Assembly (NCBI GenBank): GCA_002749535.1
Contig: MZZL01000136.1
Location: 142,339-206,338 of the forward strand
DNA length: 64,000 nt
Source of the DNA: Apophysomyces variabilis
Lineage: Eukaryota; Mucoromycota; Mucoromycetes; Mucorales; Mucoraceae
Reading direction: 5' to 3'
Under the pieces are notes generated by a model, which was not told the DNA's origin, ran no database searches, and worked only from the letters and a program-made list of their open reading frames with translations. Position numbers and translations under genes: made by a program. Positions 23,961 to 34,854 of the stretch are shown here, piece by piece; position 1 is the stretch's first letter, and every line of letters begins with the position of its first letter.

Positions 23961-26900
23961 GAAAACCACAATAACCTATTTCATGATACAAACAAAGAGA
24001 ACTAATGGACATACCTCCTTCATTTTGTGTACTATTTTCAAACATTACCTTGCCTTATTTTTTAAAAAAAGTCTCCGTAGCATATTATCTATGTGTGTCT
24101 TTTTCTGAATCGGGTGCGCGATAGCTATGGTCTACAGCAGAATCTGTTGGAGCAATTGATCTTGTTTTGTTCTCCTCAAACAGAAAAGCCATGGTGAGAC
24201 AACTAGAAACATATCTCGCGTGGTACGAATGGTTATTCTAGACCATAATAACTTGTTCGAGAGAAAGAAAAATAAACTTGTGCGTCGCTAATGTATTGGT
24301 ATGACGTTATTCGTAAGGATGGAAAATTGCCAACGACTGATTAATTCAAAGTAGGACTATTCCTCTTTTCTTTTTTCTCTATGAGGCTGAGTACTATCTT
24401 TCTTCTAAAGTTAGAATAGAAAGTAATAATCCCAGTTTGTTGGCGTGCAACATACTGAACGCTTGGCAAAAGTCTTTTCATGATCATGCCACAGAAGGAA
24501 ACCGATACATATATTTTGTTTGCTATCAGAAGAAATTTTTTTAAACATTAGCGCAGATAAACTAAACTATAAAAATCTTGTTTCCTTGATTATATTAACG
24601 AATATTTACAAAATGTGTCTTCAAGCTATTTCCATAGCCATAGCAATATTAAAGTTTTCGGTAGAAATCGGAAGGTGATCGGCCAGTGATCGGTCAAGAA
24701 ACATTGGACGACAGCACGAAGAGAAGCGATTGTGAATGGGAAAAAAATGGACCTGCTTCGAAGTCAGACGGGAGGTTACAGTCTAATTTTTTGTTTCCGA
24801 TCAAAGTTAATAGATTGCGGCAAGCGAACATGTGTTCCGCGGATGTTGCTGTAAGTGAGAGAGAGTACAAAGCGATTTTGAAACAAGAGAAAAAAAAATA
24901 AACAGCCGAAAAAGAAAAGACGTGTTGTCTTCCAATATTGGTTGAATTGGATCGAGACCTCGGGTAAGTAAATGAGAAAAGTAACAAGTCAGAAAGCATG
25001 GGGCCCCTATAGCTATTTTTTTAATTCAGACATTCCTTAGATGAAAAAACTGGACAAGCTGAATGGACTGATCAAGCTAAGATACGTAATACATCGGGGG
25101 AGGTAGATAGAGATATGAGTAAACTAAGAGATACAGACTGCAGACCCATAGAGCCACAGGAATGAGATAGAAAACAAAGACAGGTTTGGTCGGAGGAGGA
25201 AGTTGAACGATCGCAAGCCCAGATTTGGTTGGATCACACTGTCAAGATGACAGTGCAAATGTGCACGGAGCGCAAACTTTAATAAAACTGAGACGCTTCC
25301 CCCACGCATGGTGTCCATAGATGGTAATGCTACGAGATGTAGATAACCGATTAAACAAGAAAAAACAAAGCAAAAATTTATATGATGGCAACATTTGCTC
25401 TTTATTTTGTTGGTGGACAGGATATACAGAGTTGAAGGAGAGAACATAAAATAGTTGTTTATTCCATGGAGAAACAGCTTCTTTCTTTGATCGAAACTTT
25501 TGCCCCAACAAAAACAAAGTTAGCCATAGTACCTGCAGCAAAGTGACAAAATGGGTTATATCCACAAATTCCTCACTTGCTATTTTCTTTACTTCTTTGT
25601 TTTGGGACATTATACAGGTGTTTATTACCCTGCACCAACGAAAGGTACGTTACCACGGTATAGAAAATAGAATAAGAATAAAACAAAACTAATGGTATAA
25701 CTAACCTTCCTCGTAGCTTCAAGTAGAAGAGAAATAATTCTACTTTAGAGAATCGTTCCATTCTACGTAGAAAGAGACAGCTGTGATGGCAGGGCCATCA
25801 TACCTAGCTCCATTGTTAGGGATCCTGTCGTGTCAGACAGTGCTAAGAGTCTGATAGAGAAATTCATTATCCAGCAAAAAAGCCCTGGAATCAGAATTAT
25901 GCCCAGTCCAACTGATCTTTTAAGTGAAGTAAGATAGGATTTCTCAGACAAAAGATCCCACTGCTAAAGTATGCAAGAACAAAATAACTACTACCTACTA
26001 GGTCTACCGTTTGGTTCTATATGCTAGGCCATGAACATGTCATGGATAAAGATAACCGATAAAGCCTGCTATAAACACCACACGAGAGACGCAGTCAAAG
26101 AGAGAACATTGGCCGCTTGTCGTTATACTAGTCCCCTGGTTAGAACCTTTTGTGCCTAATTTACACTACAAACCCTGCAACATCATCTGCAACTATCCCA
26201 GAGGGGTACATATCGATTTCCCCTTTCTGAAGAAAGACATCAAAGAAATGAATTGATTATAAGCGGAATCTCAGAAAAGCAAGACCCTGTGCAAAAAAGG
26301 AGCTATGATCAGTACTAATCAAGAATTATTACCTGCAGTAAAAAAAAGGTGGAGACATCGTGCACGGAAACCTAAGGACCGCCTTATTACTTTTGCAGTA
26401 AAGGTTGCCATGAAGAAACGTTTCTATCACAGGTAGAATTGGCGTTAAATATCTTTCGCACGTCGCGATGGTAATCAGTTCGTAGATTTCTGGATATGCT
26501 TTGACAGCAAAGTGATTTGTAGCAATTCTCTTTTTGAAGGCAAATCCGGATCAAGTGCATGCAGGTATGGCAAATGAGCATACGGAGGTTGCTACCGGCA
26601 TGTAGTCCTGTGCCGATTGCTAGACTCTCGGTGTGGTTTTCTCCCATTTTCTTCTAAGTATGGTCCACCGATCGATTTGATATGTAAAATCTTCAACAAG
26701 AACATATCGATAGCAGCAAATATGCGTTGGCAGTATATCATTATCTTGTGCACAACTATCTGCTACAAAAATTGGAAAAATGCATCATTAACATAGTCAC
26801 TTGGATGCACATAACATCTACACCAGAAACTATGCGCTCTGCGATGCGTTTGTCTTCTATCACCCATTCTAGGAATTATTACGCACCGGACCACAGCATA

Positions 26901-27459
26901 AAATGCATGTATATAATGCTTTAAACACGTATGAAAATGGTGTTAAAAGAATATATTATAGACAAGGAAAATAAGCTCGTTGACGTGCCGTAATGAGACG
27001 GATGCAAAATTATGCAAAAGGCTGCATTGATGCCAATCATAAATACGAAGCGTAGGATCAGGCGATGTTATGCTTATTTGTTTGGTATGAGAGAAAAAGT
27101 TAGAGCCATCTCACAAAGGATAATTCTCAGGAGAATTGGTAAAGTTGAAGGTCTATTGACGTAAAGCGATGGATAGTGAACAGGGATCAAATGTTATCAA
27201 CAGCTTACTCGCATTTCGTCCGGCAATGAGAACGTATAAAAAAAGACTATAATCATTGAATTAAGTATGACAATCCTGTTGTTACAGGATAAGTCTATCT
27301 GTGTGACGAACTAAATCTGCAGGCAAGTAGAAAAAATTCCTTTGCCCAGGTAGTCACTAACGATATGCAGACAAATGTATGGTAAGATATGATATAAATA
27401 CTTGCTATATTTTAGTCAAACATCTTTAGCTTCCCACAAGAGAGAGCTCAAGTACTCAA
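23961..27459. other. Gene-poor interval
   Basis: About 3.5 kb with no supported gene. I checked it for ankyrin repeats or a transmembrane exon that would extend the preceding regulator and saw none. Short frames at 24686-24901, 25124-25610 and 26387-26647 have no recognisable features. A TATA-like GATATAAATAC lies near 27390, about 70 bases upstream of the knottin precursor. Confidence 0.4.
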
Positions 27460-27735
27460 ATGATGAAAACGAACATGGTCAACAAAGGTGTCTTCTGGGC
27501 ATTGCTCCTGATAAGCATGGTCAGCTGAATGGCTCTTCCTTCATTCGCTTCTCCTATTGGTACGACTGGTGATGGCCAACTTGATCTCAATCGTTACTCT
27601 CCGAAGCAAGACGTTAACGAGGAATCCGGGCTAGTCAAGAGACAGGCGGAGTGCGGTGGGAGTTGCTTTGTATTCCTGGGCTGTCCCGCTGGTTGCCCTT
27701 GCGATTCTGCCATTGGTGTTTGTCGTGCCGCATAA
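27460..27735 (+). CDS. Secreted cystine-knot (cyclotide-like spacing) peptide precursor, interrupted by a TGA
   Basis: A frame beginning at the double ATG 27460-27465 encodes a hydrophobic signal-like leader (NKGVFWALLLISMVS) that ends at TGA 27526-27528. The same frame restarts at ATG 27529-27531 and runs to a TAA at 27733-27735. The second part holds a propeptide, a dibasic Lys-Arg site (SGLVKR) and a roughly 30-residue C-terminal segment with six cysteines spaced C-x3-C-x5-C-x3-C-x-C-x6-C, close to the spacing of plant cyclotides and other inhibitor cystine knots. The segment begins with Gln after KR, as expected for Kex2 release and pyroglutamate formation. The TGA separates leader from cargo, so the locus is either inactive, spliced in a way I did not resolve, or read through. 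Function is unknown. Confidence 0.6.
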
Positions 27736-28948
27736 TGGAAAGGAGGGGTGTCGTCCAATTGAAAATAAGGAGTCTCTCTATCTCTCTGTAAGTACACTGT
27801 ATTTTCGAGTAATTTTTGCGCGCAAAAACATTTTGTCGGTATTACAAGCAGTTTAGTGGAAGCTGGTTCGAAGTACTCTTCAGTTAATATACAGAAGTCT
27901 TTATTTAGGAGAAAAGAATACGTCCAGCAATGGAGTAGAGGAACAGATTCGTTAGAGATATTGTCTGACGCTTTCCAAGAAGGCCAAAGGGTCCTGTTGT
28001 TCTCAGTAGCAATTTGGTATGTGTATGAAAACTTGATGTGTGGGTCAAGAGAGCTGAGCTGCAATAAGAGGGTACAAGATATTACGAAGGTCAGTTAAAT
28101 AGACATTGTGTAAAACTTCAGCAGTAACGAGAAGGGTCAAGTGTTTTCCAAAGTGCAGCGAGTAGTTGAATATATTGTCTAATTGACCTCCATCCGTTTT
28201 ATATACGATAAAAGTGCTCAATGATAAGATCCTTATATGAAGGACTATTGCTTTGTTCCTAGAGACATGCACCTTCACTGAACACTTAATTTATCTATGT
28301 TTCTCACATACTCTATTGCCAACAGAAGTAACCATTCCTATGCTAACTTTGTCATTCGCTCTGTATTTTTTCAACGTAAGATCAAGGTCCAGAAGCTATG
28401 TTATATGAGGCAGATACCTAGGCTTCAAACATTCATTCTGCTCTTTTTTTTTCCTATCTGAAATCGTTGTCCACAAGCGATACTGGCTTATTTACGTTTT
28501 TATGTCTCCAGATCGTTTTTCGCGTTTTAAACTATTTGTCTTACTTGGTGCATCTTTATTTCACAACACCATATCCATATCAGTCACTCACGTACACCTC
28601 TTGAATATCTTGCGTTAAAATGAGGGCTTCATTTTTAGCAATATATTATGTTACCGTAAACATACGCTAGAAATCGCCAAAAATCCATTTCTCCAGCCGC
28701 ACGCGGCTGTAACGGAAGGAGCGAAGCGAGTGCAGAAGGACTAGTGTTGGATTTAGTGTTTTTCCTATTTGTCTGCGTGTTTCTATTTTTTATTTGCGGA
28801 CTGGGATTCAAGTTTTTGCGGAATCCAAAAACTGCTTTTGCATGATTGGATGAAAATATTTTCGGTCAGACTCCCCTTCTTTGCGTACAGTCGTGTCCAT
28901 GTTCACTATTTACTGAGATAGTTTATTTCAAACCACAGCAAGACAAGT
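27736..28948. other. Intergenic
   Basis: About 1.2 kb. A minus-strand frame at 27594-28064 overlaps the knottin precursor antisense and has no recognisable domain. A GC-rich patch at about 28697-28742 (gccgcacgcggc followed by ggagcgaagcgag) stands out against the AT-rich background and lies about 200 bases beyond the transposase relic; it may be part of that element. Confidence 0.3.
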
Positions 28949-29290
28949 TTATTTAAAGAAGCGGTTCTCTATTATTGCATCTAACAAAAAGCTCTCAGAG
29001 TGTCTGATCCATCTTTGACAGTCTGAGCGCTTTACTTTTCGCGCTGCTTGAACAATACGCTCTTGAAGGTATCGTCCATTTGTAAGGGCTCCCTTCTTAC
29101 CCCAGCCTTCACTTTGGCCCAAAACTCTTCTATTGGGTTGAGAAAGGGAGAGTAGGGAGAAAGGTAGAGACATTTGTATCCTCTTTCTTCGACCAATTGC
29201 TTAACCTTGGCTGGTGTATGGATGGGCGCATTATCCATGATAAGATAATAACCGTTCATTCCGTGGCAATCCAATCTTTTGTGATTGCCT
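28949..29290 (-). pseudogene. Tc1/IS630-type DDE transposase fragment
   Basis: Only the C-terminal third of a DDE_3/Tc1-like transposase remains. It contains the second catalytic Asp region (YYLIMDNAPIH) and the third acidic region (LYLSPYSPFLNPIEEFWAKV). Downstream, the frame breaks near 29045-29050: the original frame ends in a stop, while the C-terminal residues (ERIVQAARKVKRSDCQRWIR) continue in another frame. The N-terminal DNA-binding domains and first Asp are absent. It is a relic that cannot encode a working transposase. Confidence 0.85.
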
Positions 29291-29589
29291 AGTAGACAAA
29301 GTTTAAGATAAAATAGAAGAAAAGAAGACCATAACTACATGCAGGGAAAATAAAAGTGGAACATAAAGGTAATACAATTGGGCAGAACCAGAACTGGGGT
29401 AGATTGCCCTTACAGCTTCTGATCCCATAACTGACAGACACGGATATGATAGCATCAATGACGTATGGAAAGGGGCGAAGAAGGTTTGTGTCCTCTGCAG
29501 ATGTTCCATTCTGTTCAAGATCTTCTATCAGACTGAGTCCATTTTTACTCTTGGGATAATTGATGTCTTATCTCTGAATTGTTGTCATC

Positions 29590-29824
29590 CATAAGACATC
29601 CATCGAATTTCTTATCCATGGCTGTGCTTTTTGGTTTCACTGACCCGAGCAATGTAAACGCGAAGGGACAACACCTTTTCTGCTCCTTGGCTCTGTTCTC
29701 CAAAAACATCCCCGGTATGAACTTCGCATTGATTATATGTACAGAATGACTGATGTCCGTTTTTTATATCATTTAGCCTGCATGACCTCTGTCCCGAACC
29801 ACATTGGTCCTTGCATGGACGCAA
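29590..29824 (-). repeat. Dispersed Cys-containing short sequence, copy 1
   Basis: A minus-strand frame of about 70 residues (29612-29824, non-ATG start) with Cys residues (PCKDQCGSGQRSCRL, FCTYNQCEVHTGDVFG). The DNA is clearly related, at roughly two thirds identity by eye, to 62187-62395, where the frame is broken. The pair shows a dispersed family, perhaps a decayed secreted-protein exon or part of an unrecognised repeat. No family could be named. Confidence 0.4.
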
Positions 29825-30277
29825 AATTTATTTAGAGTAGCGTAAAAAATTGTTCAATAAACAGTATATGTACCTATTCGACTACTTCCAAGTCTTGGTA
29901 TGTTTGCAAAAGGGCAATAAACGGTAATATTTGACCTACGAATAACAGCGCCAAAAGCGTGATATACGGCGTGTAAATTACAGTGCGAGGGTCACCTCGT
30001 GCACTACAAACAGGCTTTTCATTTAGAGAAGCTTACAAGGGATAATTCAATAACACTGCATGAAAACGAGAAGCTGCTGTAATTGACCCGGAGTTTTTCA
30101 ATACATGAGGTCTCCAACTTCTAGCAGGACTTATTCATTCTGCAAATAAAAAAGGTGCCCTTTGCTTTGGCACCAACTATTGACACCATGTATTTCAAAC
30201 AACGCAAAATTTTTTTTTGGCTAAACTCTTCGGTAGTGGTTGCCTTTTTTTCTTTTCCAGCACCTTAGACCCTGACC
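29825..30277. other. Promoter region of uL24m
   Basis: About 450 AT-rich bases upstream of the mitochondrial ribosomal protein gene; no gene is seen. A pyrimidine-rich stretch (tttttttctttttcc) lies just upstream of the ATG. Confidence 0.35.
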
Positions 30278-31149
30278 ATGAATCGTGTCAACACACGCAT
30301 TTTCCCAAAGATCCCATGGGTGCATCCAAAGGACAGAGTCAAGCGATGGAACATTGTCACCGGCGACAAAGTAATACATAGAAAACGAATAAAAGAGACA
30401 CTTTGCCAATCCAAGCCATGTTAATTCCCTTTTCCCCCCAAAAAAAGGTTGCCATTATTGCTGGTAGAGACAAGGATACCATTGGCGAGGTCAAACGAGT
30501 TAACAGACAAACGAACACTGTCATTGTGGAAGGAAAGAAATTGGCAAGTAGCTTTTTCTTTTCATTTGTGATTTTTTTGTTTCCGTGGACGCTCATGCTG
30601 ACATTGCCTCCATCTTAACAGGCCAAAAAGCATATCGAGAAACAACCTGCTGCTCCTGATGGTATTTTGCGAGTTGAACAACCTATTCACGTATCCAATG
30701 TCATGCTACTTCATCCGGAAACACAGTAAATGTCAACAAGAACAACTTCAGCAGAACTTTTTACCTCTAAAAACGGAACGTCTTTTTCTATGTTCTTCTC
30801 TTAGAATCCCAACTCGAGTGGAATATCGTAAAGTGGAGACCACTTTAGAGGATGGTCGTGTGGTTTCTCGGTTGAAACGATTTGCCAAGGGTACGGATGT
30901 TGAGATCCCTAAACCAAAGCAGAAGTACAATGATCAGAGTGGAGGTAAGAAAAAAAAGGATCCTAGGAAGAGTGATTTGCTACATGGAATCGCTTGGTTT
31001 ATTGATTGATTGATTATGCATTAGCTGAATTGTTCTCTACGACTGCTGAAGAAGCTTTGAAGGTGACCTATGTTCCGGATCTTAGTGTGCCACCCATTCC
31101 TCAAGATCTCGTGAAAGAACTACGAAACGTCTATAAAAAGCGCATATAG
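30278..31149 (+). CDS. Mitochondrial large-subunit ribosomal protein uL24m (KOW motif)
   Basis: Five exons: 30278-30370, 30448-30543, 30622-30725, 30805-30944 and 31025-31149 (185 residues). The start MNRVNTRIFPKIPWVHPKDR suits a mitochondrial L24 protein. The KOW motif spans the first junction (GDK + VAIIAGRDKDTIGEVKRVNR), then NTVIVEGKKLAKKH, which is the L24 signature, then HVSNVMLLHP and RVEYRKVETTLEDGRVVSR. The second intron (30544-30621) has a GC donor (GCAAGT) and AG acceptor: only this join keeps the LAKK motif in frame. The protein contacts rRNA early in large-subunit assembly. It is about 220 bases upstream of FRG1 on the same strand, but each gene should have its own promoter. Confidence 0.92.
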
Positions 31150-31368
31150 AAGACGAAACTAAAGAAAAAAAAAGAAAACTTTGTACAGTAAAACGAAAAA
31201 CAAACAAGTACTCGGATGAAAAAAGGATAGAAACCAGATCAATTGGAAGTAGATAAACATATGGATCTTTTTGACAAAGACAGGGTTGACCATGGCTGAA
31301 AGAAAAGTGACAGTCCAAAAATGGACGACTCTATTCTCCGCAGCTGTGTCCTTTTCTCTAACTTATTC

Positions 31369-32387
31369 ATGAGTGACAAAGCACCCAAGAAAGGAAAACT
31401 TGTCTTCAAAGGAGACAAAGATCGCAAGTAAAGAAATAGAAAGCCATTTATTTTTCTTCGGTCAATTCAACGTACCATTTCCTTTGCTATAGGAAAAAGA
31501 AAAGAAAGAGTAGCGATCGCGATGACGACGAAGGTTCAGGAAGCGGACCAACAGAACAAGGTCTGTCTGATTTTTAAGCGCATCAATCGAGAAAAGAGAA
31601 GAAGAGAAAAACACAGGTTCTGACAAGAGAGTTCCTCTTTCTATTTGCTTTTCTCCTCTAGGTTGGGTACGTGCGGATACACTCGATGATCTGGTTGGCC
31701 CTGTCTTTATTACGCATCCAAGTGATCCTCCCATTGGATTGACCGTGGATAATGAACATCGAATGTTGGCTTATCCTTTGGAAAGCACCAGTCTAACCGA
31801 ACCCAAGATTGTCAACCAAGTGTTTGTGGGCGCGCGTTTGGTCGGTCAGACAAATTCCTTCACATTCAAATCGTGTCATGGCAAATATTTGAGCAGTGAT
31901 AAAGTGGGCGTGGTATCTTGCGATCGTGAAGCCATCGGTGGAGCAGAAGAATGGCGACCCACCTTGACCGACGCAGGCTATGCTTTCCAAAACACGCATA
32001 ATAAATTCTTGATGGTGGACGAAATTGCAGGCGGTGGATTCAAACTTCGCGCCGACTCGGACGATGTAGGCTTTTGTGAGACATTCACAGTGTATTGTCA
32101 AGCCCGATTCAAACGAAAACAGAAAAAAGAAAAGAAAGAAAAGACAAACACAGGACAAATCGAACTGGACCATGTGTACGTTTCCCGTATGCTTTCTTTC
32201 CTTCCATTTCTAACCTTTCTATCCTTTTATTTTCCATAGCAAAAAGTATCAATCTTGGGGTGGTGGGCGCATCATGATGACAAAAGAAGATACGAGAACC
32301 CTGAAACGTGCAAAACAGGAAGGACGTTTTGCAGAAGCTATGCTAGATCGTAGAGAAAAAGTCAAATCGGATCGTTACTGTAAATAA
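31369..32387 (+). CDS. FRG1: FRG1-like protein (fascin-like beta-trefoil)
   Basis: Four exons: 31369-31427, 31493-31560, 31662-32175 and 32240-32387 (262 residues). The order of features matches FRG1 from end to end: KLVFKGDKDRKKKKRK basic N-terminus with nuclear signal, GWVRADTLDDLVGPVFI, then the beta-trefoil (FTFKSCHGKYLSSDKVGVV, CDREAIGGAEEWRPTL, NTHNKFLMVDEIAGG), a Lys-rich linker, and the conserved C-terminus (KKYQSWGGGRIMMTKEDTRT, EAMLDRREKVKSDRYCK). The last intron uses the GTACGT donor at 32176, which restores VKKYQSW. FRG1 proteins are nuclear/nucleolar, bind RNA and actin and associate with spliceosomes. It converges with ADA2, whose stop is about 240 bases away. Confidence 0.94.
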
Positions 32388-32629
32388 TTCTTGGATATCA
32401 ACACATTCTTTTGTTTTTTTATTCTTCTCTTTATAAGAAAGGAAAGATGGGATTATTTAGTTTGATTTATTCAGCATGGTTTAAAAAACAAGCACGTTTT
32501 CTTTTCTTTTTCTTCTTGGTTCTCTTTGAATAAGACGCATACCAAAGAAAAGAAAAGAGAAAAGAAAGGCCAAAAAAAACATGTATATATAGAGTTGAAC
32601 AACTTCGTGTTTCACATATTCTCTTCTAG

Positions 32630-34420
32630 CTAGTTCTCTGCTGAGACCGATGCTATGGATGGTTTTCTTTCTGTGGTTGATGATGAGGGGGATGCTGGGG
32701 TTGCTGCTGTGACTGTTGCTGCTGATGGAGGTGGAGGTGGAGTAGCTATGGCTGTTGTGGTCGTGGTTGCTGCTGCTGTGCTGTTTGCCGAGGCGGTCAT
32801 GATGGCGGGAGGTGCTGTTGCTGGTGGAGGGGGAGTGTGCGACGACGCTGGGGCAGGTGTGCCCGGTGTAGGAGCGGGAGTAGCGGCTGCGGAAGGATCC
32901 TTGAACGCTTTGATCCAACCACTTTCCACAAAGAAGTCGTATATCCGACTTGTTTTATTGACATCGATCTTGATCAGCTGTCGTGCCTGGCGACGTTTCA
33001 GATAACCTTGTTTCGCGTATTCTTTCAGGATGGTGTCCTTAATGACCAAATAGGGTCGTGGCATGATGCGAAGAGTAGAACAAAGCACCTGCTCTTCTTC
33101 TGTTAATAAATGGACACCATCTGCGTCGCTGATATTCAAAGGATTTGCTGGCTTTCGTCCACCAGAAGCCGCTGCTGTACTACTCGTTGTGGATAGACTT
33201 CCATTAGTCATGGATGACGGAGACGCATGGGCTTGTCTATTCTCTCGATAATAGCTCGCACCTGCGCCACTTCCAGTGGCCGTCAAGGCTGCCAGTTGTG
33301 CTCGATAGGTATTGCGCTGACTCATCGATGCACTTGTTCCGAGTCGGTCATTGGACAGAGAGGCAAGTGTCTTTAATTGCTGCAATCGCTGTTGTTTGTC
33401 ACGTTCGTACTGTTCGCCTTGGCGTAGCGAAGTCAGGCCCGCCTGACGCCACTCCTGTAGCGTTGCAATCCTATCTCGCAGTTGTTGTTCATGGACGAGA
33501 CCCTGAACCAATGTTTCATAATCTGAAGCCGTTTGTAACCGGCAGAAAACACGCGTCTTCTGATATATTTCTCGTTCATCTTTTTGCCGTTTACGTTCAA
33601 TGGCTTGTTGTCGCTTAAATTCAAGCCAGCCACGCTCAAATATCATCTTTTTACGTTCCATCCGCCGATCCAATCTGGAATTGTAGATGTCAAGAACCAT
33701 GACCTTAAGATCAATCTCTTCCTGGGTATCATCCTCATTGAATACCATGTCCTTAACCGTTTGTTCCGCATCGTTTTCATACTCTGTCTCGAATTCAAAC
33801 CGTCGAGGCATATACCCTTGGATCTCGTGAAAGGCTGGACCACTTGTCACTGGTTTGGTCGGCACTGACGACGCAGGCGGCTTCCTAGGCAGAAGCCCGC
33901 GGGATTTCTCTAGTCGTTGACGTTTCTGCTCACGGCATTCGCTCTCACTCGTCTCAAACTTTAGATTCATGCGTGGTAGTGGCCAGTCTGGACTGGAGAC
34001 GTACACATCGAGATAATGCTGCTCACACTCAGCTTTATCCTTCGTCCCAACATATTCTGCGATGGCCTGCCAATTCCCGAGACCATTCTTTTCAGCCGCC
34101 TCGATCAATAGTAGTTCTTCATCGGCATCCCAGTCTTCGCTAAAGATCGGGAAATTGTGCGGCTTCACTACACGATAATCATGCCAGGTTTTGTGCTTTA
34201 CTGGTTCGGCTCCATTGCAAAAACAGGTGACGCATAGGTCGAAATCAGGACAATCTTTATCAGCGCAACGAATGCGGACGGTGTTGGTCACATCATTACT
34301 GCAAGCATCGCAATGATACTTTGGCGGCTCCTTGTCGTCCACCTGAGCTGCACCTGTATCGCTGCTGGCACTCGTATTGAGACTACTTCCCGAAGGTTTT
34401 TGTCGATGTGTGATCGTCAT
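32630..34420 (-). CDS. ADA2: ADA2 transcriptional adaptor (SAGA/ADA complex)
   Basis: One uninterrupted exon of 596 residues from the ATG at 34418-34420; most neighbours have several introns. A ZZ zinc finger lies at about residues 34-80 (YHCDACSNDV, CADKDCPDFDLCVTCFCNG, HDYRVV). A SANT domain follows at about 92-140 (WDADEELLLIEAAEKNGLGN). A central conserved region has FEIQ/FETEYENDAEQTVKDM-type ADA2 sequence and DLKVMVLDIYNSRLDRR. The C-terminal SWIRM domain is at about 430-515 (LCSTLRIMPRPYLVIKD, RIYDFFVESGWIKAF). Beyond it is an unusual Ala/Thr/Pro/Ser-rich tail of about 80 residues. ADA2 stimulates Gcn5 histone acetyltransferase in SAGA and ADA. No missing zinc ligand was noticed. Confidence 0.96.
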   Translation of the reverse strand: MTITHRQKPSGSSLNTSASSDTGAAQVDDKEPPKYHCDACSNDVTNTVRIRCADKDCPDFDLCVTCFCNGAEPVKHKTWHDYRVVKPHNFPIFSEDWDADEELLLIEAAEKNGLGNWQAIAEYVGTKDKAECEQHYLDVYVSSPDWPLPRMNLKFETSESECREQKRQRLEKSRGLLPRKPPASSVPTKPVTSGPAFHEIQGYMPRRFEFETEYENDAEQTVKDMVFNEDDTQEEIDLKVMVLDIYNSRLDRRMERKKMIFERGWLEFKRQQAIERKRQKDEREIYQKTRVFCRLQTASDYETLVQGLVHEQQLRDRIATLQEWRQAGLTSLRQGEQYERDKQQRLQQLKTLASLSNDRLGTSASMSQRNTYRAQLAALTATGSGAGASYYRENRQAHASPSSMTNGSLSTTSSTAAASGGRKPANPLNISDADGVHLLTEEEQVLCSTLRIMPRPYLVIKDTILKEYAKQGYLKRRQARQLIKIDVNKTSRIYDFFVESGWIKAFKDPSAAATPAPTPGTPAPASSHTPPPPATAPPAIMTASANSTAAATTTTTAIATPPPPPSAATVTAATPASPSSSTTERKPSIASVSAEN

Positions 34421-34854
34421 GACGTAGGGCCTTTATATGTAAGAAAAATTGCTGAAAAGGTTCAGAAGCAGAAAAGGGAAAAGCTCAGAAAGTGCTCCTT
34501 GCACCGTGACTTGTTCGATTTTTTGGCTCATTACACATAAAGCATCTTTACTATGAAAGACAATGGTAGTAAATCCATATGTCCCTGCTATTGATATAGG
34601 ATATATCCACGAATTGGATGGCTTTATTTCCTGACACCTTTTAAGCTCTTATTTACAATAGGTGAACAGTAAAGTCAATGGTGGCAATGAGAAATTTGAT
34701 TCATTTGCTTCCGCAACTATTCTGTCAGCGGATTATATCATTTACTCTTTCGAAAACGCTTGCAATCAAAGAGAAGAAGCAACCTCAACATAACCCAGAT
34801 GACCTCAAAAGCCCCACACCCTGGTTTTTGCTTTCTTTTCCTTTTTATTGTTTG
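34421..34854. other. Intergenic, ADA2 promoter and LST8 3' flank
   Basis: About 430 bases between two minus-strand genes. The half near 34420 should contain the ADA2 promoter (tatataggatatatcc-like AT tracts near 34600). No additional gene is seen. Confidence 0.4.

Noticed and set aside
27594..28064. 156-residue minus-strand frame overlapping the knottin precursor
   Set aside because: No recognisable domain, no conserved start context, and its C-terminal part is antisense to the Cys-rich segment.
32481..32918. Minus-strand Ser/His/Thr-rich frame over the ADA2 3' end
   Set aside because: Frame-shifted reading of the same low-complexity codons as the ADA2 tail.
32655..33106. Val/Ala/Gly-rich plus-strand frames near the end of ADA2
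   Set aside because: Antisense reading of the low-complexity Ala/Thr/Pro tail of ADA2; composition explains the open frame.
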